DNA of 45,029 bases from Ignavibacteriales bacterium (lineage in GTDB: Bacteria; Bacteroidota; Ignavibacteria; Ignavibacteriales; Ignavibacteriaceae). Positions 25,374 to 32,730 of the stretch are shown here, in pieces. A model generated the notes under the pieces. It was not told the DNA's origin. It saw only the letters and a program-made list of their open reading frames with translations, and did not search any database. The DNA is taken from positions 1 through 45,029 of the forward strand of contig JAAYVN010000019.1 of NCBI GenBank assembly GCA_012517155.1, in the 5' to 3' direction. Numbering within the stretch: the first letter of the stretch is position 1; every line of letters begins with the position of its first letter. Position numbers and translations under genes: made by a program.

Positions 25374-26798
25374 ATGGCTGAAACTCTTAACCCAAAAGAA
25401 AAATTACTCAATACCGCAAACGAATTACGTTGGGAAGTTGGAGAAAATTTCCACGATACTCTTTTGGAATCAATATATAAAAATGCAGCGGATATTACCG
25501 CTCTTACTGTTAATCATGATAATAAAGGAAGAAAATACAATTTTGATTCCGTAGTGGATAAAGTGGTTACCAGCCGTTTGCTCGGCTTCCCTATAATGTT
25601 CCTCCTGCTTGCTCTTGTCTTTTGGCTTACTATTGCCGGCGCTAATTACCCTTCTCGCTTTCTCTCTTTTATCCTGATTGATAATATCCACCCGTTTTTA
25701 AAGGACTTATTATTCTTCTTAAACTCCCCCTGGTGGCTTACTGGTTTGATTCTGGATGGCGCTTACCTTGCTTCTGCCTGGGTTGTAAGTGTTATGCTCC
25801 CTCCTATGGCTATTTTCTTTCCTGTTTTCACTCTCCTCGAAGATTACGGTTATCTCCCTCGCGTTGCTTTTAATATGGATAGTCTCTTCAGAAAAGCCGG
25901 GGCACATGGTAAACAAGCCCTTACTATGACTATGGGTTTTGGTTGTAATGCTGCGGGTGTCGTTGCCGCGAGGATTATCGACTCTCCACGCGAACGGCTC
26001 ATCGCTATAATTACTAATAACTTCTCCCTTTGTAATGGTCGCTGGCCTACCCAGATTCTTATCGCTACCATCTTTATCGGCGGTGCAGTATCTCCTCATC
26101 TTGCTGGTTTCGTAACTGCTGCTGCTGTTGTGTTTGTTGCTGTTTTGGGAATTCTTTTTAGTCTTATTGTCTCTTGGACTCTTTCTAAAACTGCGCTGAA
26201 AGGGGAGGCTTCGGCTTTTAGTCTTGAACTTCCTCCATATAGACCGCCAAGAATTCTGCAGACTTTATATACTTCTTTAATTGACAGAACTCTTATTGTT
26301 CTTTGGCGTGCGGTAGTTTTTGCTCTCCCCTCCGGTATCGTTATCTGGTTGGTTGCTAATTTAACTGTTGGGGGCTACAGTATAGCAGCTTATATGATAA
26401 ACTGGCTGGATCCCCTCGCTTTTATTATCGGACTTAATGGCGTAATTCTTTTGGCTTATATTATCGCTATACCGGCAAATGAAATCGTTATTCCAACTAT
26501 TCTGATGCTCACTGTGCTTGTCACTGGTAATGATTCTGCTGGCGCTGGTGCAGGGGTCCTTTTTGAAATTGATTCTGCATCTCAAACTGGCAATCTTCTT
26601 ATATCTTCCGGTTGGACTCTTCTTACCGGTATGAATTTAATGCTCTTTAGTTTGCTCCATAATCCCTGCTCTACTACCATCTATACTATTTATAAAGAAA
26701 CAAAAAGTCTGCTCTGGACTTTTGTTTCATCTGTTCTGCCGATTTTAATAGGATTTGTTATATGCTTTTTGGTAACTCTGATTTATCGGGCACTATAA
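25374..26798 (+). CDS. feoB: FeoB, membrane transport part
   Basis: From ATG 25374 this codes for 474 residues. A short soluble end of the GDI/linker (ESIYKNAADITALTV) is followed by about eight membrane helices with the two Gate regions. FeoB hallmarks are LLEDYGYLPRVAFNMDSLF, TMGFGCNAAGVVAARII, and NNFSLCNGRWPTQ, the latter two holding conserved Cys. The frame is open further upstream (25305), overlapping the first part, so a frameshift could also join them. No ribosome site is visible before the ATG; TTG 25368 is an alternative start. Paired GTPase and membrane genes like this are known in other bacteria. Confidence 0.9.
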   Translation: MAETLNPKEKLLNTANELRWEVGENFHDTLLESIYKNAADITALTVNHDNKGRKYNFDSVVDKVVTSRLLGFPIMFLLLALVFWLTIAGANYPSRFLSFILIDNIHPFLKDLLFFLNSPWWLTGLILDGAYLASAWVVSVMLPPMAIFFPVFTLLEDYGYLPRVAFNMDSLFRKAGAHGKQALTMTMGFGCNAAGVVAARIIDSPRERLIAIITNNFSLCNGRWPTQILIATIFIGGAVSPHLAGFVTAAAVVFVAVLGILFSLIVSWTLSKTALKGEASAFSLELPPYRPPRILQTLYTSLIDRTLIVLWRAVVFALPSGIVIWLVANLTVGGYSIAAYMINWLDPLAFIIGLNGVILLAYIIAIPANEIVIPTILMLTVLVTGNDSAGAGAGVLFEIDSASQTGNLLISSGWTLLTGMNLMLFSLLHNPCSTTIYTIYKETKSLLWTFVSSVLPILIGFVICFLVTLIYRAL

Positions 26799-26875
26799 AT
26801 TCTCTCCACACTATTTAAAATAAGTTATATAATATATATTTAAAATTACTTATTATTATTATTATCTTGTTGATA

Positions 26876-26884
26876 TGTGAATAA
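26876..26884 (-). promoter_or_regulatory. DnaA box
   Basis: TTATTCACA on the minus strand, a perfect fit to TTATNCACA. It is the box closest to the triplet-rich, AT-rich stretch. Confidence 0.85.
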
Positions 26885-26936
26885 ATCTGGAATTCCGTTA
26901 TTAGGCTAATTAAAATGTGTTTTCACAAAAAAAAGA

Positions 26937-26945
26937 TGTGGATAA
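26937..26945 (-). promoter_or_regulatory. DnaA box
   Basis: TTATCCACA on the minus strand, the strongest consensus form. It has the same orientation as its two neighbours. Confidence 0.9.
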
Positions 26946-26976
26946 AGCACACGATGTCTAAAGACTGCTCGGAATA

Positions 26977-26985
26977 TGTGGATAA
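26977..26985 (-). promoter_or_regulatory. DnaA box
   Basis: TTATCCACA on the minus strand, spaced 40 bp from the previous box. Confidence 0.9.
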
Positions 26986-27036
26986 ATATAGGTTGTTAAC
27001 ACAAAAAACAGTGGAAATCAACAGGTTATTAACACA

Positions 27037-28440
27037 TTATAAACAAGCAATTTCTACCTTGTTTTTTAAGGTGTTTATAACTTCCCTCGTCTTGGAATCC
27101 CTTATCACCATCTCTTCTATTGCCGCACATGAGTGAATTACTGTGGAATGATCCCGCCCGCCAAAATGAAGACCTATGGTTTTTAATGACGACTTCGTCA
27201 TCTCTTTCGAAATGTACATACACACCTGACGCGCAAAAACAACCTCGGCTTTTCTGGTTTTCTCCCTCACTTTGTCTTCTTCTACACCGAGATGAGCGCA
27301 TACTATCTGAGTAATAATATCTATGCTTACTTGGACCTTTCGTGATGTGGATATCTCCCTGACTATTTTTTTGGTAATGTCTAAATCAATCTCTTTAGAA
27401 CTAATAGCCATGTATGCGAGTAGTTTTATTAAACATCCTTCAAGCTCCCGGATGTTCGATGTTATGTGGGTAGCAATATACTCGATTATATGCAAGCTTA
27501 AAAACATATTAAGTCGCTCAGCTTTGGAGGTTAGTATCGCAATACGCGTTTCCAGGTCTGGTGGTTGAATGTCCGCCGTTAAACCCCAATTGAATCGGGA
27601 TATCATTCTGTCATCAAGTCCTTTTAGATCTTTTGGTGGCTTGTCACTGGTAAGTATTATTTGCTTTTTTGACTGATGCAGGGTGTTAAAAATATTGAAG
27701 AAAAGATCTTGTGTTTTATCTTTACCAACTAGCGATTGAATATCATCAATTATAAGCACGTCTATACTTCTGTAAAAGTTGGAAAACTCGTTCTGCTCAT
27801 TCTTTGAAATTGCTTCAACAAAATCTATTGTGAATTGTCCGGCAGAGGTATAACGGACTTTCTTCTCCGGCCACGATTCGAGTATTCTGTTTCCAATTGC
27901 TTGGACTAGGTGCGTTTTTCCAAGACCCACCCCGCCATATACAAAAAATGGATTGAAAGATGTGCCTCCTGGATTCTCGCTTATCGCTTGTGCTGCTGCT
28001 CTGGCAAGTTGATTCCCCTCTCCTTTAATGAAATTATCAAAAGTATAAAGCGTGTTCAGTTTTGAATCAAAATGATTTCGGCTTTTATCGGGTTTAACTT
28101 CTGTAACGGGATCTATCTTAATTGGCTCACTTTCCACGTGAAAATCGCTCTCTTCGGTATCGCTGGCAATTAAATAGCTTAATTCTGCCTTTTCACCTAA
28201 AGCATTTTTAACAGATCTGTCGATAAGTGTCTTATAATGCTCATCCAGCCATTCATAGAAAAAACTACCGGGTAGCTTAACCGTTAAACGGTTGTTTGTA
28301 TAACTTACCGGCTTTATTGGCGCAAACCAGGTACTGAAAGTTATTGGTGGTAGTGTTTCCTTAATTGGTATAAGACATTGTTTCCAAAGAAGTTCCGCTT
28401 CTTTATCGGTAGTATTGGTAATCTCAGTAACGCTTAACAT
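27037..28440 (-). CDS. dnaA: Chromosomal replication initiator protein DnaA
   Basis: The 467-residue protein has all four DnaA domains: the N-terminal interaction domain (LLWKQCLIPIKETLPPITFS), a variable linker (about 95-130), the AAA+ domain with Walker A GGVGLGKTH at 169-177 and Walker B VLIIDDIQSL, and the C-terminal box-binding domain with the signature FGGRDHSTVIHSC. It binds the boxes found on both sides of the gene. dnaN and recF, common neighbours, are absent; feoB follows instead. A perfect DnaA box lies four bases before the start codon, which suggests autoregulation. Confidence 0.98.
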   Translation of the reverse strand: MLSVTEITNTTDKEAELLWKQCLIPIKETLPPITFSTWFAPIKPVSYTNNRLTVKLPGSFFYEWLDEHYKTLIDRSVKNALGEKAELSYLIASDTEESDFHVESEPIKIDPVTEVKPDKSRNHFDSKLNTLYTFDNFIKGEGNQLARAAAQAISENPGGTSFNPFFVYGGVGLGKTHLVQAIGNRILESWPEKKVRYTSAGQFTIDFVEAISKNEQNEFSNFYRSIDVLIIDDIQSLVGKDKTQDLFFNIFNTLHQSKKQIILTSDKPPKDLKGLDDRMISRFNWGLTADIQPPDLETRIAILTSKAERLNMFLSLHIIEYIATHITSNIRELEGCLIKLLAYMAISSKEIDLDITKKIVREISTSRKVQVSIDIITQIVCAHLGVEEDKVREKTRKAEVVFARQVCMYISKEMTKSSLKTIGLHFGGRDHSTVIHSCAAIEEMVIRDSKTREVINTLKNKVEIACL

Positions 28441-28443
28441 TAG

Positions 28444-28452
28444 TTATCCACA
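28444..28452 (+). promoter_or_regulatory. DnaA box upstream of dnaA
   Basis: TTATCCACA on the plus strand, with its edge 3 bp from the dnaA start codon. It may both regulate dnaA and belong to the origin. Confidence 0.9.
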
Positions 28453-28642
28453 ATCAAAACTCATTTATTTTATAATTTATATGTTAATTTTTAATTTTCA
28501 AATTAAAGACCTCAGCATTTCCACAAGTTGTTAACATTTAACCGGGGCGCATAACTCTTTTATTTTTAAGCACTTATAAAACATTTGTGAAAATTTCTAA
28601 CAAATGCAAGCTTATAAGTCGCTATTTTGAAATTCTGGATTT

Positions 28643-28659
28643 TGTGAAACAGTTTCACA
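28643..28659. repeat. Palindrome of turned-out parS half-sites
   Basis: TGTGAAAC, A, GTTTCACA is a perfect 8-1-8 inverted repeat, 8 bp from a DnaA box. Its arms match the parS arms, but in the reverse arrangement (GTGAAAC then GTTTCAC), so it is not a normal parS. It may be a regulator site or chance. Confidence 0.5.
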
Positions 28660-28667
28660 TTTCGAAG

Positions 28668-28676
28668 TTATCCACA
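28668..28676 (+). promoter_or_regulatory. DnaA box
   Basis: TTATCCACA on the plus strand, followed 2 bp later by a near-perfect box. Confidence 0.9.
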
Positions 28677-28678
28677 AT

Positions 28679-28687
28679 TTGTCCACA
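28679..28687 (+). promoter_or_regulatory. DnaA box, 8 of 9
   Basis: TTGTCCACA on the plus strand, one mismatch to consensus and an 11-bp pitch from the box at 28668, so both would face the same side of the helix. Confidence 0.7.
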
Positions 28688-29015
28688 GATAATTTCTCCC
28701 ACTGGTTATTACAAATTTACAACTCTTTTTCTTCTTGTCAAGAAAAAAAATCACTATTCGTATAATTATTTTTTTCTTTGCTATTATATAAAAAATTTTT
28801 TTATCTGTTCCTTTTTTTATTTTGAGAATTACCCCCCTCATTCTCATAATTGGGAGGTTTTATGGTTAAAATTTGCCCCTCTTAAATAGTTGTTAGTGGC
28901 ATTGATTTTGAACCTTTTTTGAGTTCCCGTCTTGGAATATGATCTGTTTGTTGTCCCGGGGATTTTTTGGAAATTTAAAAGTCAGTTTGTTAATCACTCT
29001 AATAAAGGAAAAAAA

Positions 29016-31157
29016 TTGAGAAAACCTATTATTTTGTTCATTTTCACCGTTTTTATTAGTATCGGAGGGGTGATTTTCGCCCAGTCAAATGAAGATTGCT
29101 TGACTTGTCACTCGGATAATGAACTTACCATGGAGAAAAATGGCAAAGAAATATCTTTGTTTGTTAATGAAAATGTGTTGAATAAATCAACACATAGACA
29201 ACTAAAGTGCATTTCTTGTCATAAAGGATTTTCTGCGGACGATTTGCCCCATAAAGAAAATATCCAACCGATAAACTGTACAATGTGTCATAAGGATGCT
29301 GCCGCAAAACACTTGTTCCACCCGCAAATGCTGCAGGATAAAGGAACCGGAAAGTCCGCCGACCTTAATTGTAAGGGTTGCCACGGAACTCACGATGTAA
29401 TGCTAACGAAAACATCCGGTGCGTTTGGGGGAAAAGAAAGCATTGCTGCTTGCGTTAAATGTCATAAGGAGGCAAACGATGCCTTTGTTCAGTCGGATCA
29501 CTACAACGCCTTAATTCAAGGGGTTAAGGGTTCGCCAACCTGTGTTTCTTGCCATAAAACGCAAATAACTAATGCTGAAGGGAGGGATCTCCTTCAGGTA
29601 AAACGTGAACAGGAAAAATTGTGCCTCTCATGCCATCTCGATAACCCGGACGTGCGCAATAAAATCCCAAATTCAGCTGCTTTTATAAATACTTACGAAC
29701 ACAGTGTCCATGGTATCGCCCTTGCTAATGGAAAAAAAGAATCGGCTAACTGCGTTGACTGCCATGGTTACCACACTATTGCAAAGGGAAATAATCCAAA
29801 ATCTTCTGTGGCAAAAATTAATGTTCCGCAAACTTGCGGAAAATGTCACGAAAAGATTACCAGGGAGTATAACGAAAGCGTTCACGGTTTAGCTGTGAAA
29901 AATAAAAACTTCGATTCACCGGTTTGTACAGACTGCCACGGCGAACATAATATCAGTGATCCTCAAGCCCCTAACTCCCCGCTGGCGTTCCAGAATGTTT
30001 CGGAAAAAATCTGTTCTCCTTGCCATAGCTCTGTACGGCTTTCTGAACGTTATGGTTTGGCAGCTGATAGGTACAGTACATTTGCAGAAAGCTATCACGG
30101 TCTTGCTTTACGCGGAGGGTCTGCTACTGTCGCAAATTGTGGAAGTTGTCACGGTGTTCATAATATTAAATCTTCTTCCGACCCAACTTCAACTGTTCAT
30201 AAAGATAACCTCGTAGCCACTTGTGGCTCCTGCCACCCGGGAGCTAATGAAAATTTTACGAAGGGAAAGATCCACGTCGATTATTCCGATAAGGAAAACG
30301 AACCCCTCCTTTATTGGATTTCGAATATCTATATAATTCTTATTCTCGTTACGATTGGTTTCATGCTGATTCATAATATGTTCGATCTGTATAGAAAAGC
30401 AAAGGTTAAACTCCTTATTCGCAGAGGGGTAATTCAGCACAAAAAACATGGACACAATCTTTATTTAAGAATGACAAAATCGGAGCGTATTCAACATGTC
30501 TCTTTGATGATCAGCTTCTTTACTTTGGTGATAACCGGTTTTATGCTTCGTTTTCCTGATGCTTGGTGGGTGCGCCACATTAGAGATTTTATCCCCGATG
30601 CTTTTGATTGGCGAAGTCTCATTCACCGCATAGCGGGTGTCGTAATGGTCGCAGCAAGCCTCTACCACATGTTCTATCTGATGTTCACTCAACGTGGCCG
30701 GCAGTTGTTTTATGACATGCTTCCGAGACTTAAGGACGCTGCAGACGCTGTGATGAACCTTAAATATAATTTCGGCTTTAGTAAAGAGAAACCTAGATTT
30801 GGACGTTTTAGCTATATTGAAAAAGTTGAGTACTTTGCCTTGATTTGGGGAACTGTCGTAATGACCATTACCGGCTTCGTAATGTGGTTCGACAATACTT
30901 TTATAGGTCTTTTCACAAAACTTGGATGGGATGTTGCCAGATTGATTCACTACTATGAAGCCTGGCTTGCATTCCTTGCTATTGTGGTCTGGCATATCTA
31001 CTATGTTATCTTCAATCCGGATAGCTATCCAATGAACCTTGCATGGATAAAAGGAACTCTTACTGAAGAGGAGATGGCAGACGACCATCCTCTGGAACTT
31101 GAAGAAATCCTGGCACAGAGAGAAAATGAAGAGGAAAAGGAAGAAAACAAAGCGTAA
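29016..31157 (+). CDS. 13-haem cytochrome c fused to a membrane cytochrome b (CbcL-like)
   Basis: From TTG 29016 (AAAGGA upstream) the product has 713 residues and a signal peptide (RKPIILFIFTVFISIGGVIF). About 415 periplasmic residues follow with 13 CxxCH haem sites. About five membrane helices then begin near residue 433 (YWISNIYIILILVTIGFML), with His-bearing helices of the hydrogenase/formate-dehydrogenase cytochrome b type (HVSLMISFF, IHRIAGVVMVAASLYH, YYEAWLAFLAIVVWHIYY). The fusion of many c haems to a dihaem b unit resembles CbcL of Geobacter, a quinol-oxidising inner-membrane protein of low-potential metal respiration. The frame extends to 28932, but that start has no leader peptide. 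Confidence 0.88.
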   Translation: MRKPIILFIFTVFISIGGVIFAQSNEDCLTCHSDNELTMEKNGKEISLFVNENVLNKSTHRQLKCISCHKGFSADDLPHKENIQPINCTMCHKDAAAKHLFHPQMLQDKGTGKSADLNCKGCHGTHDVMLTKTSGAFGGKESIAACVKCHKEANDAFVQSDHYNALIQGVKGSPTCVSCHKTQITNAEGRDLLQVKREQEKLCLSCHLDNPDVRNKIPNSAAFINTYEHSVHGIALANGKKESANCVDCHGYHTIAKGNNPKSSVAKINVPQTCGKCHEKITREYNESVHGLAVKNKNFDSPVCTDCHGEHNISDPQAPNSPLAFQNVSEKICSPCHSSVRLSERYGLAADRYSTFAESYHGLALRGGSATVANCGSCHGVHNIKSSSDPTSTVHKDNLVATCGSCHPGANENFTKGKIHVDYSDKENEPLLYWISNIYIILILVTIGFMLIHNMFDLYRKAKVKLLIRRGVIQHKKHGHNLYLRMTKSERIQHVSLMISFFTLVITGFMLRFPDAWWVRHIRDFIPDAFDWRSLIHRIAGVVMVAASLYHMFYLMFTQRGRQLFYDMLPRLKDAADAVMNLKYNFGFSKEKPRFGRFSYIEKVEYFALIWGTVVMTITGFVMWFDNTFIGLFTKLGWDVARLIHYYEAWLAFLAIVVWHIYYVIFNPDSYPMNLAWIKGTLTEEEMADDHPLELEEILAQRENEEEKEENKA

Positions 31158-31191
31158 TGGTATTAAAATAATTAATCAGAAGGAGGTTTAA

Positions 31192-32703
31192 ATGGCAAAA
31201 AGAAAATTCCCCCTTTCGTTCTATAATCCAATAACTATGTTTGGGGCAGCATTAGCTGCCGTAAGCTTCGGTCTTATTCTCTTTCTGATGGTAATAGAAA
31301 TGACTTCCGAACGCTCAAATTCTTATCTCGGTATTATTACTTTCATTATTCTTCCCGTGTTCCTGATTTTGGGACTTATACTTATAGCGTTTGGTATCAT
31401 TAGAGAAAAACGGCTTAAAAGTAAAGGCAAAATTACCGAAAGAAAATTTCCGCTCCTCGACCTTAACGATCCTCAGCACAGACGGTCACTTATTATTTTC
31501 GTTGGCACTACCATTCTTCTTCTCGCTTTCTCCGCTTTCGGTAGCTTTAAAGCTTATGAATATACGGAATCTGATGAATTCTGCGGTACCGTATGCCATA
31601 AAGTCATGGAACCCGAACATACAGCCTATCTCTTCTCCCCGCATTCTCGGGTTGGCTGCGTCCAGTGCCATATCGGCTCAGGGGCAGATTGGTTTGTTAA
31701 ATCAAAGATATCCGGATCCTATCAGGTTTACTCGGTACTCTTTAATAAATACCCCCGTCCAATTCCTACCCCGATTGAAAATCTCCGCCCCGCTCAGGAA
31801 ACTTGTGAAAAATGCCACTGGCCCAAACATTTCTTCGGTGAAAAGAAGGTTGATTATAACTACTATCTCTCTGACGAGCAGAACACAAAATCAACTTTGA
31901 CGATGATGCTTAAAACTGGCGGTGGTTATCAGGGGTTTGCAAACGCTTCCGGAATCCACTATCACATGAATATCGCTAACGAAGTGTTTTACTATACGTC
32001 CGATAAAGGCAGAACTCAAATCCCTTATATTGTGGCAAAAAATATAAATGGCAAAGTCACTGTTTATAGAGATAAATCAATAAACGATGATAAAAAATTC
32101 CCGGAAAATGATTTGAGAAAAATGGATTGTATTGACTGCCATAACCGTCCGTCACACGTCTATAACCAGCCGGATAAAATGGTTAATCTGTACCTTTCTG
32201 CCGGAATGATAGATGCTTCAATCCCGTTTATTAAAAGCATTGGCGTACAAGCTCTCGAACAACCGCAGACTAAACGCGAATCTGCCATAAAGAATATTGA
32301 GGAGTTTATCTCTTCGTTTTATAAAAACCATTACCCGCAGGTGTGGAAAGAAAAACAATCAGGCATCGAAACAGCCGTTAAAAAAGTAATCGAAATTTAT
32401 AACCGTAGCTACTTCCCCGAGATGAAAGTGAGCTGGCGTGAATACCCGGTTAACCTTGGACACATGTATTCAAACGGTTGCTTTAGATGTCACGACGGAA
32501 ATCATGTTAGTGAAGACGGAAAAACGATCTCAAATGATTGTAATGTTTGTCATACTATCACAAGACAAAAACTCCCCGATTCACAGGAAGTCGTCTCTCT
32601 CGACGGTATGGTCTTTCAGCATCCGGGTAATCCTGAATTCGGAATAGAAGGACAACTTTGCATTGATTGCCACGGGGCCAAAAAAACAAGGAAAGAGGGA
32701 TAG
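31192..32703 (+). CDS. NapC/NirT-type membrane multihaem cytochrome c, seven haem sites
   Basis: The 503-residue protein has three hydrophobic segments (about 14-40, 45-70, 100-120), then a periplasmic domain with six CxxCH sites (CVQCH, CEKCH, CIDCH, CFRCH, CNVCH, CIDCH). A seventh site has three spacer residues, CGTVCH. The FCGTVCHKVMEPEHTAY start resembles the first haem region of NapC/NirT/NrfH-like quinol dehydrogenases. Seven haems behind a membrane anchor also recall ImcH. It lies 34 bp after the 13-haem gene with a strong AAGGAGGT site, so both are probably co-expressed and offer two routes from the quinone pool to the periplasm. Confidence 0.88.
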   Translation: MAKRKFPLSFYNPITMFGAALAAVSFGLILFLMVIEMTSERSNSYLGIITFIILPVFLILGLILIAFGIIREKRLKSKGKITERKFPLLDLNDPQHRRSLIIFVGTTILLLAFSAFGSFKAYEYTESDEFCGTVCHKVMEPEHTAYLFSPHSRVGCVQCHIGSGADWFVKSKISGSYQVYSVLFNKYPRPIPTPIENLRPAQETCEKCHWPKHFFGEKKVDYNYYLSDEQNTKSTLTMMLKTGGGYQGFANASGIHYHMNIANEVFYYTSDKGRTQIPYIVAKNINGKVTVYRDKSINDDKKFPENDLRKMDCIDCHNRPSHVYNQPDKMVNLYLSAGMIDASIPFIKSIGVQALEQPQTKRESAIKNIEEFISSFYKNHYPQVWKEKQSGIETAVKKVIEIYNRSYFPEMKVSWREYPVNLGHMYSNGCFRCHDGNHVSEDGKTISNDCNVCHTITRQKLPDSQEVVSLDGMVFQHPGNPEFGIEGQLCIDCHGAKKTRKEG

Positions 32704-32730
32704 AGATTAATCCGGGGGATAAAAGAAAAC

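Larger units (their letters stand above)
26799..27036. other. oriC: oriC, downstream half: DnaA boxes and candidate unwinding element
   Basis: This 238-bp gap between feoB and the 3' end of dnaA holds three DnaA boxes, all reading on the minus strand. They lead into an AT-rich stretch (26806-26866) with (ATT)n triplets at 26850-26865. On the minus strand the order is box, box, box, about ten bases, then ATA/TAA triplets. That is the order of DnaA boxes followed by DnaA-trio repeats described for Bacillus-type origins. 26996-27003 and 27025-27036 also contain TTAACACA and TTATTAACA, weak box variants. Confidence 0.8.
28441..29015. other. oriC: oriC, upstream half, and leader of the cytochrome operon
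   Basis: This 575-bp intergenic stretch has two perfect DnaA boxes and one near-perfect box, plus very AT-rich segments (28473-28505, 28740-28820). It also has the palindrome TGTGAAAC-A-GTTTCACA (28643-28659), whose arms equal parS half-sites in turned-out order. Promoters for dnaA (-) and the cytochrome gene (+) must lie here, but I could not assign them with confidence. A small open frame at 28587-28889 looks like AT-rich noise. Confidence 0.7.

Noticed and set aside
28130-28148. CCACGTGAAAA in dnaA as a third parS site
   Set aside because: About five mismatches to the 16-bp consensus; only the CACGTG core matches.
28587-28889. 100-residue open frame in the origin region
   Set aside because: Phe/Tyr/Asn-rich translation typical of AT-rich noise, no domain, and it runs through DnaA boxes.
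28932-29015. Upstream TTG 28932 as start of the 13-haem cytochrome
   Set aside because: It would bury the signal peptide behind 28 residues; TTG 29016 has a ribosome site and puts the leader at the N-terminus.
30465-31088. Long minus-strand frame opposite the 13-haem gene
   Set aside because: Shadow of a well-supported gene; no motif of its own. The same holds for other antisense frames over mnmG, murQ, the FAD oxidase and dacB.
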